From positions 25,188,482 to 25,252,481 of the forward strand of contig NC_030681.2 in the NCBI RefSeq assembly GCF_000004195.4: DNA of 64,000 bases, read 5' to 3'. Of this stretch, positions 43,835 to 56,205 are shown in pieces (the first letter of the stretch is position 1; every line of letters starts with the position of its first letter). This DNA comes from Xenopus tropicalis (Eukaryota > Chordata > Amphibia > Anura > Pipidae). The notes beneath the pieces are model-generated. The model had not been told where the DNA came from. It saw nothing but the letters and a program-made list of their open reading frames with translations, and did not search any database. The position numbers and the translations under genes are program-made.

Positions 43835-44335
43835 ATAACTTTATTTATAAAGCGCCACAAGGGTACGCAGCGCTGTACAGTCTTACAGAATACAAAATTA
43901 CACACAGGGAGGACAAGTGATATAATAAATAAATACAATAAATACATATATGTATATATATATATATAAGTGCCATGTGGTATGAGACACAGTAGGAAGG
44001 AGGTCCCTGCCCCGTAGAGCTTACAATCTGAGTGGTTGGGTAACATACAGGCACAAATTGGAAGGTAAGGGTGCATCAGGTATGGGCATTTGCCCTTAAG
44101 CGCAGGACTGGGCAAAATAATGTCTTGGTGCTCCAGAAGGTAACAGCTGAGTTTTTTCTTAAAGAGAGTTAGTGAGTGTTCCCTACGGAGGGATTCAGGG
44201 ATAGAGTTCCAGAGGTAAGGGGCAGCGAGATAGAAAGGTTTAAGACGAGAGAGCGCAGTGGGTGTGGATGGTGTAAAGAGACGGAGGCTCTGAGAGGAGC
44301 GGAGGAGACGACCAGGAACATGTAGGGTGGACTGA
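43835..44335 (-). repeat. LINE/SINE 3' region on the minus strand
   Basis: Opens with 'actttatttataaagcgcca', the tail seen at 33188 and 58260, then 'cgctgtacagtcttacagaa' and 'agagcttacaatctgag'. The longer body to about 44335 ('gagagttagtgagtgttccc', 'cagagg') is not coding as far as I can read. A (TA)n run sits at about 43945-43968. Confidence 0.6.
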
Positions 44336-44367
44336 ATCCAACTTCTTACATTTGTATCCTTACACTG

Positions 44368-44577
44368 AGGGGCAGATTTATCACAATTAGGGTTTAAAGC
44401 TTAATACATAAAAACTCACCCACATTCTAGTCATTCCTATGGGATTTTTTTAGAGGTGAAAGATAGAGTTCACCGTTTGATATACACACTTCTAAAAATT
44501 CCATAGGAATGATTAGAATGTGAGTGAGTTTTTATGTATTAAGCTATAAACCCACATTTTGATAAATCTGTCCCTGA
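44368..44577. mobile_element. Palindromic MITE, about 210 bp
   Basis: Ends GGGGCAGATTTATCACAATT and TTTTGATAAATCTGTCCC are inverted; the arms continue with 'taatacataaaaactcac' and its complement, so the whole unit folds on itself. Confidence 0.75.
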
Positions 44578-44891
44578 GAATTGGTGCAGTGGGATAAAAT
44601 AATAAAACATTGGAAATCAAGGGCCAGATTTACCGGAAATCAGATTTTTTTTGTTTTTAGGAACTCACATAAAGAGTTTCTTGATTAAAAAAATTCGATC
44701 AATCATGTATTTATTAATAGTCACAATAATTTGTAAGTTGATCGTACAAAAGTTTTGAATTTTATGTTATTTTTATGCTAAATGTTTTTTTCCCCCAGAA
44801 AAATTCAAGAATGTTTATGAAAGTTTTATGAAAGACAGGAATATGAATAGGAGAGGGGCTGAATAGTAGGATAAGTAAAATAACATAATAC

Positions 44892-46350
44892 AGGTATGGG
44901 ACCTGTTACCAGACTGCTTGAAACCTATGGTTTTCTGGTTAGGGGATCTTTATATAAATTGTATCTCCATACCTTAAAGGGATACTGTCATGATTTTTAT
45001 GGTGTACTTTTTATTTCTAAATTACAATGTTTACATGGCAAATAATTAACTCTACCATTAAAAATGTTATTCTTCAACCAACAAATGTATTTTTTTTAGC
45101 TGTAATATTGGTGTGTAGGCGCCATCTCAGTGCATTGTGCCTGAGTCTGAGCTTTCAGAAGGAGCCAGCGCTACACATTAGAACTGCTTTCAGCTAACCT
45201 ATTGTTTCTCCTACTCCCATGTAACTGGAGGAGTCCCAAGCCAGATTTGGATCTCTTACTATTGAGTGCTATTCTGATACCTACTGGGAGCTGCTATCTT
45301 GCTCCCTTCCCATTGTTCTGCTGGGAGGGGAAAGGGAGGGGGGTAAAACAGTAAAGTGTGACTGAAGTTTATCAGAGCACAAGTCACATGGCTGTGGCAC
45401 ACTGGGAAATAAAGAATATGGCTAGCCCCATGTGACATTTTTGTAGGATTCTGCTGGAGAAGCTCTATTAACTGATGCGTTTTAAAAAAACCATGTTTTC
45501 CCATGGCAGTATTCCTTTGTCTACAAAAAAATAATTTAAACATTAAATAAACCCGATAAGATTGTTCTGCCCCCAATAAGTATTAATTCTATCTTAGTTG
45601 GAATCAAGTACAAGGTACAGGTATGGGACCTGTTATCCAGAATGCTTGGGACCTGGGGTTTTCTGGATAAGGGGGTCTTTCTGTAATTCGGAGAAGCTCT
45701 ATTAACTGATGCGTTTTAAAAAAACCATGTTTTCCCATGGCAGTATTCCTTTGTCTACTAAAAGAATGATTTAAACAGTTAATAAACCCAATAGGACTGT
45801 TCTGCCCCAATAAGGATTAATTATATCTTAGTTGGGATCAAGTACAGGTACTGTTTTATTATTACAGAGAAAAGGGAATCATTTAACCATTAAATAAACC
45901 CAATAGGGCTGTTCTGCCCCCAATAAGGGGTAATTATATCTTAGTTGGGATCAAGTACAGGTACTGTTTTATTATTACAGAGAAAAGGGAATCATTTAAC
46001 CATTAAATAAACCCAATAGGGCTGTTCTGCCCCCAATAAGGGGTAATTATATCTTAGTTGGGATCAAGTACAACTACTGTTTTATTATTACAGAAAAAAA
46101 AGAAACCATTTTTAAAAATGTGAATTATTTGATTAAAATGGAGTCTATGGGAGATGGCCTTTCTGTAATTCGGAACTTTCTTGATAATGGGTTTCCGGAT
46201 AAGTGGTCCGATACCTGTGCTGTTTTATGATTACAGAGAAAAGCGAAATCATTTTTTCAAATTTTTAATTATTTAATTAAATTGGAGTCTGGGAGATCCT
46301 TCCTGTAATTCGGAGCTTTCTGGGTGACAGGTTTCTGCATACCCATCCCA
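44892..46350. repeat. Composite CAGGTATGGG-type element with nested MITE and tandem amplification
   Basis: The family's left end (44892) is interrupted at CCTTAA (about 44977) by a TTAA-type MITE (AGGGATACTGTCATGA to ATGGCAGTATTCCTTT, to about 45517). About 45610-45770 restarts the left end and repeats the last 70 bases of that MITE. From 45835 to 46120 a 114-119 bp interior piece ('ggtactgttttattattaca' to 'cttagttgggatcaagtaca') is present about three times in tandem. The element ends near 46345. Confidence 0.75.
44981..45517. mobile_element. TTAA-type MITE nested in a CAGGTATGGG-type element
   Basis: Inserted into the host word 'ataccttaagtctac', with terminal AGGGATACTGTCATG and CATGGCAGTATTCCTTT in inverted order. 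The right TTAA has lost AA (the text reads CCTTTGTCTAC). Confidence 0.7.
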
Positions 46351-46484
46351 CACTTCTTACATTCCCATACCTTTACATTTTTTCTACAAACCAAACAGTA
46401 TTTACATTGCCAAATACATGTAAATTCTTTGCCAGTTTTTGCTGTTGGTATTTAAAGGACAGCATGAAATAAATATAATATTTA

Positions 46485-46880
46485 GGAAAAACGATTGTAA
46501 CGGAGATGTTTTTGCAAAACACATTCCATAGAGTTACAATTTACTCCATGGGGAATTGTTTTAAAGAATGATTTCATAGTCATGCTGTATAGTCTAAGAA
46601 CGCAGTCCCCTCTCATTCTGTGCAGCATTTGAAGACTTTTGCATGATGCCACAGTGCGGCTGAATTGATGGTTCCAGCAGAATACATGATCTATGTTATG
46701 TCTGATGTCTCTTAGTTCCTCAGAGGGATAAAGTGTTGCAGAGGCCAAGGTGGAGATGTACCAGTGCAAATGTGTTATATCCTGCCTCGGCTCAGCACTC
46801 ACGGATTTATAGAAATGCTGTGAATGAGCCACTGTCTCTCTGACAACGCAGCCGAAACAAAATCTCACCGATTAATATCC
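46485..46880. other. Repeat-free block with a long open frame; candidate conserved non-coding element
   Basis: No repeat family recognised. The minus strand is open for 128 codons from an ATG at 46868 (starts MRFCFGCVVRETVAHSQHFY), but composition and lack of a recognisable domain argue against a gene. Words such as 'cgattaatatccattagtca' are homeobox-site-like. Confidence 0.3.
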
Positions 46881-46899
46881 ATTAGTCATTACTTTAATT

Positions 46900-47975
46900 T
46901 TTTTTTTATAGAAAAAAGGCTTACATATGAATGTATATTACTGAATGTGCTCTATTGTTCCATAGCCTATTTTTATAACTGTCTTAAATACTTGTCATAT
47001 TATATTTTACCAAGGAAAAATTGGCTAGACTCACCAAATATGACATAAATATTGAAATATTACTCCATATGGCCCAAGTGTGTAGTGCCCAAGGGCTGCA
47101 GAAATGTTGTATAGATTATTCCACCCCCCACCCCAACACCAACAACAAGGGAAGTCAATGTCCTGATGCCCCTTCGTCATCTGCAACCGGGTCACGAAAA
47201 AGGATCACAGGTGGTGTCAAAGTTTTATTGCATATTTGCCCTTAATCTATAGGACACTGATTAGAAACTAGGGGTTTTTCCTGATTTAGCTGCCCATCAC
47301 TCCCTTGAATAGAATATTGTTAATAGGGCCACTGTAAGACCAACAGTACATGTTCCATAGAACCCATCCCACCACACATCATTTGTTGCCCATTCCTTGT
47401 TAAAAGGGTTCCACTGGACTCTGGAAGCTAAAATTACAATTTGTATGTAGTCTTGTGACATTGCTCATTGCTCTGCTTTAAAATGAAGTTAGTAAGCAGA
47501 GGAGAGTCATCTGACGTTTCAGTTTTAAGCAGAACAACACCACAAGATGTTCCTTTACTCACAAAATTAAGTTTCAGCTTACTGTAGACAGCAGTAATGA
47601 CCAGCAGGTGGTGGTGTTGTTTCAAATGTATTATAGAAAATAGTTTCAAAACTGCTAATATCTTGAAAACTAGAAAACAAAATAATAAGTGTAGATTTCA
47701 AAAGTGCTCAGAATAGTGTTTTGGGCAATTTCATATTACTTTCTTTTGGGGTTTCAGGTTTCCTCTGGCATCATTGTACATAAAAAAGATACATAAACAG
47801 TGCAACATATTAATAGTTTTATCTGCAATGCATGCAGGACAGAGTGACAATCTGGACATTTTGGCAAATACAGTACCAGAGGGGGTGCTTCAGGCTGCCA
47901 TAGATCTGTTCTTTAGGTTATTCCCGTCAACAGGTTTTTCCTGTTTGATCCAATGCAAAATTACAAACCCAGTAC
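46900..47975. other. Intergenic; contains an old repeat shared with 6470-6640
   Basis: 47440-47730 shares 'agcagaggagagtcatctga' and 'accagcaggtgg'-type words with the repeat in fermt1 intron 11. No gene seen. Confidence 0.45.
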
Positions 47976-48412
47976 AGGTATAGGATCTGTTAGCTGAAAA
48001 CCCGTTATCCAGAAATCTTAGAATTACAGGAAAGCCATCTCCATTTTAATCAAATAATCAACATTTTTAAAAATGATTTCCGTTTTCTCTGTAATAATAA
48101 AACAGTACCTGTACTTGATCCCAACTAAGATATAATTACCCCTTATTGGGGGCAGAACAGCCCTATTGGGTTTATTTAATGGTTAAATGATTCCCTTTTC
48201 TCTGTAATAATAAAACAGTACCTGTACTTGATCCCAACTAAGATATAATTAATCCTTATTGGAGGCAAAACAATCCTGTTGGGTTTATTTATGGTTTAAA
48301 TGTTTATTTGGTAGACTTAAAGTATGGAGATCCAATTTATGGAAAGACCCCTTATCTGGAAAACTTCATGTCCGAAGCATTCTGGATAACATGTCCCATA
48401 CCTGTAAACGAT
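47976..48412. repeat. CAGGTATGGG-type element, inverted, with internal duplication
   Basis: Starts 'acaggtataggatctgttag', runs 'cccgttatccagaaatctta', then the interior 'ctctgtaataataaaacagt acctg' twice (48088 and 48201), and ends 'cccatacctgt' at about 48406. Confidence 0.75.
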
Positions 48413-48759
48413 TTAAGTGCCTTTATTATCTAAATGCTTTTTCTCATTTTGGGGAGTATAAATATAACAAACTCCCTTTTAAAAATGTACGTAACAACTT
48501 ATATGCCTATGTAGCCTTGCCTTTCACACTAACACTATACAGAATGTAATTACCTCATTCCCTCTAGTATTTGCAATTGTACTTATTCTTTTGCTTGTAG
48601 TTGTGTGCTCCCTGGAAACATTTCTCACATTTATTGTGCATTGCTTTAGCCATATAATTTGTATTTTGGCATATTAGATTTGAGGCAACAGCAGATGCTA
48701 CCTTTTACAGAGAGTAAAGAATCCACTTAGGCCTCAACAGATCTTTAAGCGTGTAATGT

Positions 48760-49495
48760 GATGGCTTATAGCTTCTTGACAGACTAGTGCTTGCACCACC
48801 ACACACCAGGGAACTTGTAACACACTCTAGTATTAAACAAACAGGAGGTTCACGGAAGAACTCAGGAACACTTTATTGCAGCTTCTTAAGTAAACGTTGT
48901 CACACAAATTCCCAATAAACAATATTGACTGCATAAGGTTTCCCACATCGTTGGGCCCCCAGCCTGATGTCTGCTTCCCTGCTCTTTTCTTTTCAGGGAT
49001 GCTCTACCTTTGAACAGATTTTTAGCACAAGGGTCAGCCTTGCGTTCAAGGCAAACTAAGCCATACAAAGCCAGGTTTCTCTTCAAACTGGGTCCATATC
49101 TGGGCAAGGTACTGCTGGGACACTGGTCCCTTCCTACTTCCTTGTTGGAGCCTTAACTGCTTGTCTAACTAACCTACCACTAACTCGCATCACCTTCAGT
49201 GAAAAATAACCTGCCACTATCTATCCTGACTAACAACCCTCTTGGTGCTTTTTTGAGGTGTCAGGCTTCCTGGCGTCATTCACTTGTTTCTCCTATCTGC
49301 CAAGAGGAAGAATACTCTGCTCTCTCACTTATATAACTTCCTTCGGAAAATCCCTTCCAAGTGCCACAGAGGAGAACCTAATCTAGAACCTCCCCAGGTG
49401 GGTCTCCTGCCTAAAAACACCTTCTACTGACTGTAACTGAAATCAGTTACATAAAATAAACTATTTATAATCCTTACAAGCGGGCCTCACAATCA
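48760..49495 (-). mobile_element. Possible solo LTR
   Basis: On the minus strand the block carries AGTTATATAAGTGAGAGAGC, a TATA-like box (complement of 49328-49338), and about 455 bases on CAATAAAGTGTTCCTGAGTT, a polyA signal (complement of 48872-48877), the order found in LTRs. It starts near TGTGAGGCCCGCTTG. No internal gag/pol or second LTR was seen, and a target duplication could not be shown. Confidence 0.4.
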
Positions 49496-49499
49496 AGGT

Positions 49500-52400
49500 T
49501 GCCCTCAATCTGACAATGCAGCAAATCTTTGAAATAAATTTGATAAAATGTATATATTTTTTTTTATAAAAACCAACATTCCATTGTTGCTTTGGCTACT
49601 TCCAAGGTTTAATTGTGCGTGTAAATCCATGTTTTAATGTTGTTAGTGTACCTCATATTAATGTGTAATACATGCACACCTGCCAAATTACATTACCAGC
49701 TCCTTAACCTTTAACTCCAGACCATTAAAATGTGTTATTTAACTTGAAAGTGATTGGCAGCTCGTAAGGATGTCAGCACTTACCCTGACATATGTGTCAG
49801 TGTATATATTTGCAACTTTTAATGGTTTATAAAGGTGGCTAGCAGCATCCCTCCACTTACCTATCTGCAGACTATGAGCTCATGCAGGATTTATTCTGAA
49901 GCGGTTCTATGTGAAAACTTTCCATCATTATGAATCATATCCTACATTCTATTTTTGTTTTATTAGCCGGGAACTTTCATCTTGGGTTTTTGATAGAAAG
50001 GTGGCGATTTTGTCAGTTCTAGGTGGTGATTTTGCCAGTTATTTCTTGGCTCCTGTGTAGTATAAAATTATGTTATGCTGAATTTTAACATTCTCAACAC
50101 CTAAGCAGTAGGTAGAGCTGAAACCACTTGTAAGGCAAGTGTTGTGATTTTTCCTATTTCTTGATCTTTAGATTCTCTAGATTTGCCAGCTAGACTTCAG
50201 TGAATCCTTTGTGTGCTGTGTGGTCTCGTATCTCCAGTGATGTGAGCAGAATATTTGTTGCTCGTTAGCAAAAAATAGATCTGTTAATTTGTTTGTTAGA
50301 GGTTCTGAGTAAGTATACTATATTACCGAATGTCTACAGATGGTGTAAGTTAAGCAACAACAGTTGCAAAAACCAAAAGATGAGACATGCCTGGGTTTAA
50401 TGATTGGTTATATTATTAGTAGCGAGGTGGCAAATCCACTTTTTGCTGGACTCAGATTTAGATTAATCTTACATTTTTAGCTGATCTGAGTCCTTAACTT
50501 GGCTGTAAAGCTTTGAAAGGGACACCTAATTGTTCATAATTGCTGAATTTCTTTATTTTATCAAGTTTTAATATGAAAATTAGGGTTTGGCTTCAGTTTG
50601 ATATTAAGCCGAATCTTTTATGGATAATTCAGTATTTGTCTGAATCCATAAATTATATTTTTGGTGAATTCCTAATTATTTGTACAAATCAATCAATTAC
50701 TCAATGCACACCTACTAACCACAAAAAAGGCAGCAAATGGTATGTTTAACATATAATGTTCTTTATATGGTAAATATTCACAACAGTAACAGTCAACACA
50801 ATTACAATGCATAATATACATACCACCAGTTGGAAAAAATGTAATAAAACAAAAAGAGCAGACACATGTGGATTGAGAAAAACCCTTTGTGTTGGAACAC
50901 AGTCCTTTGTCAAGGGGATTCCCTTCAGCAGAGGCTGTAAGTGTTTTAAATTGCATAGGAAACAAAAAGTGAGAACTTGAATATCCTCTTTGACATTTGC
51001 CCCCATGTAGTTTATGAGAATATTTTCATATTGTGGTACAGAAACTTGACAGAAGAGCCCAAACCTTTATTCCACGTCTTGACCAGAATCATGCACAATG
51101 AGTTATCTTAAAAAAAATAACATCAGGTAAACATCCTTACAAACTTCTCATCAAATTGATCTAGAGGAAGGCAGACAAAACACATAGCAGGTATACAGCC
51201 AGTCCAGTCCTGGCCCCAAAAATATCAGATGGCTAATTTTACTAGTAACCAATAAAAGGAGCTAACTATTTTGAACCCTACTTGTTACTCATTAGTACCA
51301 TCCTTGGTTAGGAACTCTTTCTATTCTGATGGTGATACCTCCAGTCTCGATAGACAGGCAATAAAGGATAGTTTATCTTAAAATTACTTTTTTTGGTATA
51401 ATGTAGATAGTATATGTTTTGTGGTTTTTGAGATGACATTAGCCATTTAGTCTTATGGTGCCCACTCCTACTGATTTTGCATCTATGGCAGTGTTGGCAG
51501 AGTGATGCTCTTGGCTATTGCCTTCTTTTCTGAATGTACCTTCCTCTGTATCAGATACTGTTCACATCTACATTCCATTTGTTCACAAAATAGCAGCAGT
51601 TTATTGTCCAGCCAACAACATCACTATAATATTTAATAGATTTATCAATTTCCTCCACTGAAACATAACATAACATAACTTCATGTGTCTTTTTAAACTG
51701 CCTTGAGTTGGGACCTTCATTTAACAAACACAAATAAATTCTAACTGAAAGCTGAGATGAATGGACTAGTTTTGCAGTGGCTTAGTTGCCCGGTCTCATA
51801 TCTGCATTCCTTTGCCATAGACTCATTCTCATGATTATGTGACCAAAAAAAAAACTGCAGTAGGAAATCTGCTTTATAGTATTGTAGTTCCAGAGGGGAA
51901 TAAAAAGAATGCTAATATGGCTGGTCTCTGGGATGTCTCGAACCTTTGCAAGAGGGGGACCTATATTTTTTACCCACTTGGGGAGCAGCATGAGCATACA
52001 AATTGTTCTTGGGGGTTCCAAATAAGTGCCAGCCTTGTTCTCATTTTTGTATATATTTTGGTTTGAAGTTTTCCTGTGAGCTGAGGGTTTTTTTGAGGTT
52101 TGTGCACCTGGGCCATATATACTAATTAGTGTAAATACTATTTAACTTGTCCAGTAGGAATTTTCTTTTGTATTTGGATATATTTTCCAAATAAGGGCTG
52201 TGATTGGTTATTATGTAGCCCCTATGTGGACTGGAAGCCTACATGAGGCTCTGTTTGGCAGTACACCTGGTGTTTATGCAACCAAAACTTGCCTCCAAGT
52301 CAGGAATTCAAAAATAAGCACCTGCTTTGAGGCCACTGGGAGCAACATCCAAGGCATTTTTGAGCAACATGTTGCCCCCGAGCCCCTGGTTGGGGATGTT

Positions 52401-53175
52401 TGTGGCAATGTTATTTTCAAAGATTTTGGTATGTTATGCAGTTTTTTATTGAATGTACCACCACCATGAATAATAACATATAACTTATACGTTAGTATTT
52501 AAATTAAAAATATTGTATATAAATGAACAAAAGTAAATCATCTAAAAAAAAAAGATCAGTGTACAAACGTTTTCTACAACTTTTGCTTTCAACCTGCTTA
52601 AGAAAATGAAACATGCATAAATCTGTTCCATTGTACAGTCAGGGTTTTTTCAAACTTTCTCCTTAATGCTAAAATGTCAACTCCTATATCTATAAACATA
52701 TATATCTCCTAAACATTGCAAACGTTCCCTGACTTCTTCAGCAGCACATTTGATTCAGTTCATCCAGACTCCCCTCTTAACACACTTAAATCCTTTACTA
52801 TCTCTTCATTGTGCTTCAGTAGCTTCTGCCTGTTACAGAAGAATGGAATGTCAGCGTTGATAACCTTCTCTCTACCAAGCACTTGTGTTCCATTGCCGCA
52901 CATCTGCTCAGACATATCTCTATCTATCTTTGCTCCTGCGATATGCACTGCAGCTTCCTCTTCCATCCTTCCAGCATGCCTTAGTTAGAACTATGAGATG
53001 GCCATATCAGAAGAGCAATTGACACATTACTCATTAAGCATTTTTATCTTTTTTAGGGTTTGCCTCTAAAATTCTGTGAGACTTATGTCCTCACATTGTT
53101 GTACTCCTCTCTGATGGCCAGCTTTCAGCCTTGTGCTTGGGACTTTAATCTACTCAAATCAAATGAAAATATATA
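49500..53175. other. Intergenic, mostly unique-looking
   Basis: About 3.7 kb without a gene. At 51950-52400 there is an old hAT-MITE-like stretch ('cttggggagcagcatgagca', 'gccactgggagcaacatcca'). 50850-50940 has 'ggaacacagtcctttgtcaa', probably a repeat relic. The rest is A+T-rich. Confidence 0.45.
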
Positions 53176-53177
53176 AT

Positions 53178-53400
53178 ACAGGTATGTGATCCGTTATCCG
53201 GAATGCGTTATCTAGAAAGCTAATATTTATGGGAAGGCCATCTCCTATAGACACATTTTTAATTAAATAACTCCAATTTTTAAAAAATATTTCTTTTTTT
53301 TCTGTAATAATAAAACAGTAATTTGTTCTTGACCCCAACTAAAATATAATTAATCCTTATTGGAGGCAAAACATTCCTATTACGGCATGTTTATTTCATG
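53178..53400. repeat. CAGGTATGGG-type element, partial
   Basis: 'acaggtatgtgatccgttat', 'ccggaatgcgttatctagaa' and 'cttattggaggcaaaacatt' in the same order as other copies; the right part is missing after about 53400. Confidence 0.7.
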
Positions 53401-53520
53401 TTCAAATTATTGTGGATACTGACCTTTTATGGCTTTAGAAAGTGCTTTTCTTACACATTTTGTGCTTTCCCTAGCACTTAGACATAGTCAAGTCTACAAT
53501 TAACATTTTTTTCTAGTCTT

Positions 53521-53745
53521 AAGGGCGCAGATAGACAGGGAGATTAGTCGCCGCAACTCTTCAGAAAACCCCAGTCGCAGCGACTAAAAACGCAGTCATG
53601 GCAACTAATTGCAGCAACTAACCTCCGTGTAAAATATTCAACTCACCCCTAACCGGGTGGTACAATTTGCCACAACTTTTAGCGGTGGCTGGATTATAAA
53701 AATTGTGGTGATTAATTGCCCAGACTGTCTTCGCCCTTAGAGAAG
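53521..53745. repeat. Degenerate palindromic MITE related to the 17439 family
   Basis: 'agggcgcagatagacaggga', 'gattagtcgccgcaactctt' and the mirrored 'ttgcccagactgtcttcgcc' keep the outline of the family with heavy decay. Confidence 0.55.
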
Positions 53746-54993
53746 CTATTTTGATTTCCTGACTTTTACAGTTTACAAGCAAGATGAAGGTAATCGTTAA
53801 GCTGCAATAACTCCCTTTCACTATTAAATCCCAGTGAAATGCTCCACACTGCAAAATGAAAATAAAAAAAAAAACTACCACACAAAGGAAAGATATTTAG
53901 CATAGTGTTGTGCTTGACTCATTCAAAAGTTCATGTCTATTAAGCAGCAGGTGGTTGCTCCATTCTATTGCTATTTATACAATGGGGGATTTTCCACTGG
54001 CAGTACCTGTAGTTGAAAAACAACCAAAACTTGAAATAAGCATTTTTGAGATCTGCCACACACCAGACTTATTCATAAAAAGCTGAGTTTATTGAGCTAA
54101 TGTTTTGATGCTCATCACATATTTAACAGGATAAATGTGAAAATAAACTGCCAACCTAAACATAGTAACTGTAAACAGACCATTATTATAGTAGAACTTG
54201 CAACTCCAGGTGTAAGCAGTGCTGGGTTTTAGTTCGGGACACCCAAAGGCTGCCCCATTCTCTCTTACCCCCACAGGATCACGCACAGATACAGAACACT
54301 GGGGACAGGATACGCTGAAGTTTTTGAACATCCCATCCCCAGTGCTCCGTGTGTGAGCACAGTTACTTGCGGCTGAGCAGCATGCTAAATTTATGCCACC
54401 CAAGGCCTGGGCCTTTGTGGTTTTGCCAGTTCGTGGAGTATTGTATTGGAGTTGGTATATAGTTTTTTTTGCTTTCCTTTTTTGCCACTTTCTAGTTGTC
54501 AAATGGGGTTTACTGACCCTGGCAACCAAAAAAAGTAATTGCTCTGTAAGGCTACAATTTTATCGTTATTGTTACTTTTTTTCTTATCTTTCTATTTAGG
54601 CCCTCTCCAGTTCATCTGCCAGTCTCTCATTTTAAACCACTGCCTGGTTCCTAGGGTTCATTCTATCCCTAGCAACAATATGCAGAAGAAAAGAGCAAAA
54701 ATGTACAAAAAATAAAAGAAAATGAAGCCCACCTACAAATTATCTCAGAATTTCGCTATCTACATCAGTGATCTCCAACCAGTGGCTCGGGGGCAACATG
54801 TTGCTCACCAACCCCTTGGATGTTGTTCTCAGTGCCCCCAAACTAGGTAAGTTTTGGTTGAATAAAAACAAATTTTACTACCACATAAAGGCTCCTTTAA
54901 GCTGATCGTGTGCAATTCTAGCCCTTATTTGGCTCCTCCATTAACTTTTTTTTATGGTGCTTGTGTTGCTCTCCAAGTCTTTTTACATTTGAC

Positions 54994-56205
54994 CTCACAG
55001 AAGGTTAATGATCAAATTGAGGAATATTGGCCTAGAACATAATATTTGTAATTGGATAGAAAACTGGCTGAAGGATAGAGTACAAAGAGTGGTGGTAAAT
55101 GGAACATTTTCTAATTGGGCCAGTGTGGTTAGTGGAGTACCGCAGGGGTCAGTCCTTGGTCCTTTGCTTTTTAACTTGTTTATTAATGACTTGGAGGTGG
55201 GCATAGAGAGTACTGTTTCTATTTTTGCTGATGACACTAAATTGTGCAAAACTATAAGTTCCCTGCAGGATGCTGCCGCTTTGCAGAGCGATTTGACAAA
55301 ATTGGAAAACTGGGCAGCAAACTGGAAAATGAGGTTCAATGTTGACAAGTGCAAAGTTATGCACTTTGGTAGGAATAATATAAACGCAAACTATCTACTG
55401 AATGGTATTGTGTTGGGGGTTTCCTTAATGGAGAAGGATCTAGGGGTTTTTGTAGATCACAAGTTGTCCAATTCCAGGCAGTGTCATTCTGTGGCTACTA
55501 CAGCAAATAAAGTGCTGTCTTGTATAAAAAAGGGCATTGACTCAAGGGATGAGAACATATTTTTGCCCCTTTATAGGTCCCTGGTAAGGCCTCACCTTGA
55601 GTATGCAGTGCAGTTTTGGGCTCCAGTCCTTAAGAAGGATATTAATGAGCTGGAGAGAGTGCAGAGACGTGCAACTAAACTGGTTAAGGGGATGGAAGAT
55701 TTAAGCTATGAGGTTAGACTGTCGAGGTTGGGGTTGTTTTCTCTGGAAAAGAGGCGCTTGCGAGGGGACATGATTACTCTGTACAAGTACATTAGAGGGG
55801 ATTATAGGCAGTTGGGGGATGTTCTTTTTTCCCATAAAAACAATCAGCGCACCAGAGGTCACCCCTATAGATTAGAGGAACAGAGCTTCCATTTGAAGCA
55901 GCGTAGGTGGTTTTTCACGGTGAGGGCAGTGAGGTTGGGGAATGCCCTTCCTAGTGATGGGGTAATGGCAGACTCTGTTAATGCCTTTAAGAGGGGCCTG
56001 GATGAGTTTTTGAACAAGCAGAATATCCAAGGCTATTGTGATACTAATATCTACAGTTAGTATTACTGGTTGTATATATATAGTTTATGTATGTGAGTGT
56101 ATAGATTGGTTAGTATAGGTTGTGTGCTGGGTTTACTCGGATGGGTTGAACTTGATGGACAATGGTCTTTTTTCAACCCTATGTAACTATGTAACTATGT
56201 AACTA
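54994..56205 (+). mobile_element. 5'-truncated CR1/L2-like non-LTR retrotransposon (LINE)
   Basis: Inserted in the hAT MITE after ACATTTGAC. A short TGAC flank is present on both sides (54990-54993 and 56206-56209). The 5' end is cut within the reverse transcriptase, the usual result of incomplete reverse transcription. The 3' end follows 'gggttgaacttgatggacaa' with a tandem of ATGTAACT units, as expected of CR1/L2-type elements with repeat tails rather than poly(A). Confidence 0.85.
55008..56060 (+). CDS. LINE reverse transcriptase C-terminal part, open reading frame of 350 aa
   Basis: The frame is uninterrupted from a chance internal ATG to TAG. It starts just before the RT domain block with GVPQGSVLGPLLFNLFINDL (about residues 44-63) and has the catalytic FADDTKL (about 74-80), then LGVFVDHKLS, and the C-terminal region RPHLEYAVQFWAPVLKKDI, VQRRATKLVKGM, RLGLFSLEKRRLRGDM. 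These are the marks of non-LTR reverse transcriptases of the Jockey/CR1/L2 group, which copy their own RNA at a nicked target. The endonuclease and RT N-terminus are missing, so it cannot be active alone. The open frame suggests a recent insertion. It is not a host gene. Confidence 0.88.
   Translation: MIKLRNIGLEHNICNWIENWLKDRVQRVVVNGTFSNWASVVSGVPQGSVLGPLLFNLFINDLEVGIESTVSIFADDTKLCKTISSLQDAAALQSDLTKLENWAANWKMRFNVDKCKVMHFGRNNINANYLLNGIVLGVSLMEKDLGVFVDHKLSNSRQCHSVATTANKVLSCIKKGIDSRDENIFLPLYRSLVRPHLEYAVQFWAPVLKKDINELERVQRRATKLVKGMEDLSYEVRLSRLGLFSLEKRRLRGDMITLYKYIRGDYRQLGDVLFSHKNNQRTRGHPYRLEEQSFHLKQRRWFFTVRAVRLGNALPSDGVMADSVNAFKRGLDEFLNKQNIQGYCDTNIYS

Noticed and set aside
52716..52988. 90-codon serine-rich frame resembling a LINE linker
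   Set aside because: No RT motif before or after it; the similarity is compositional.
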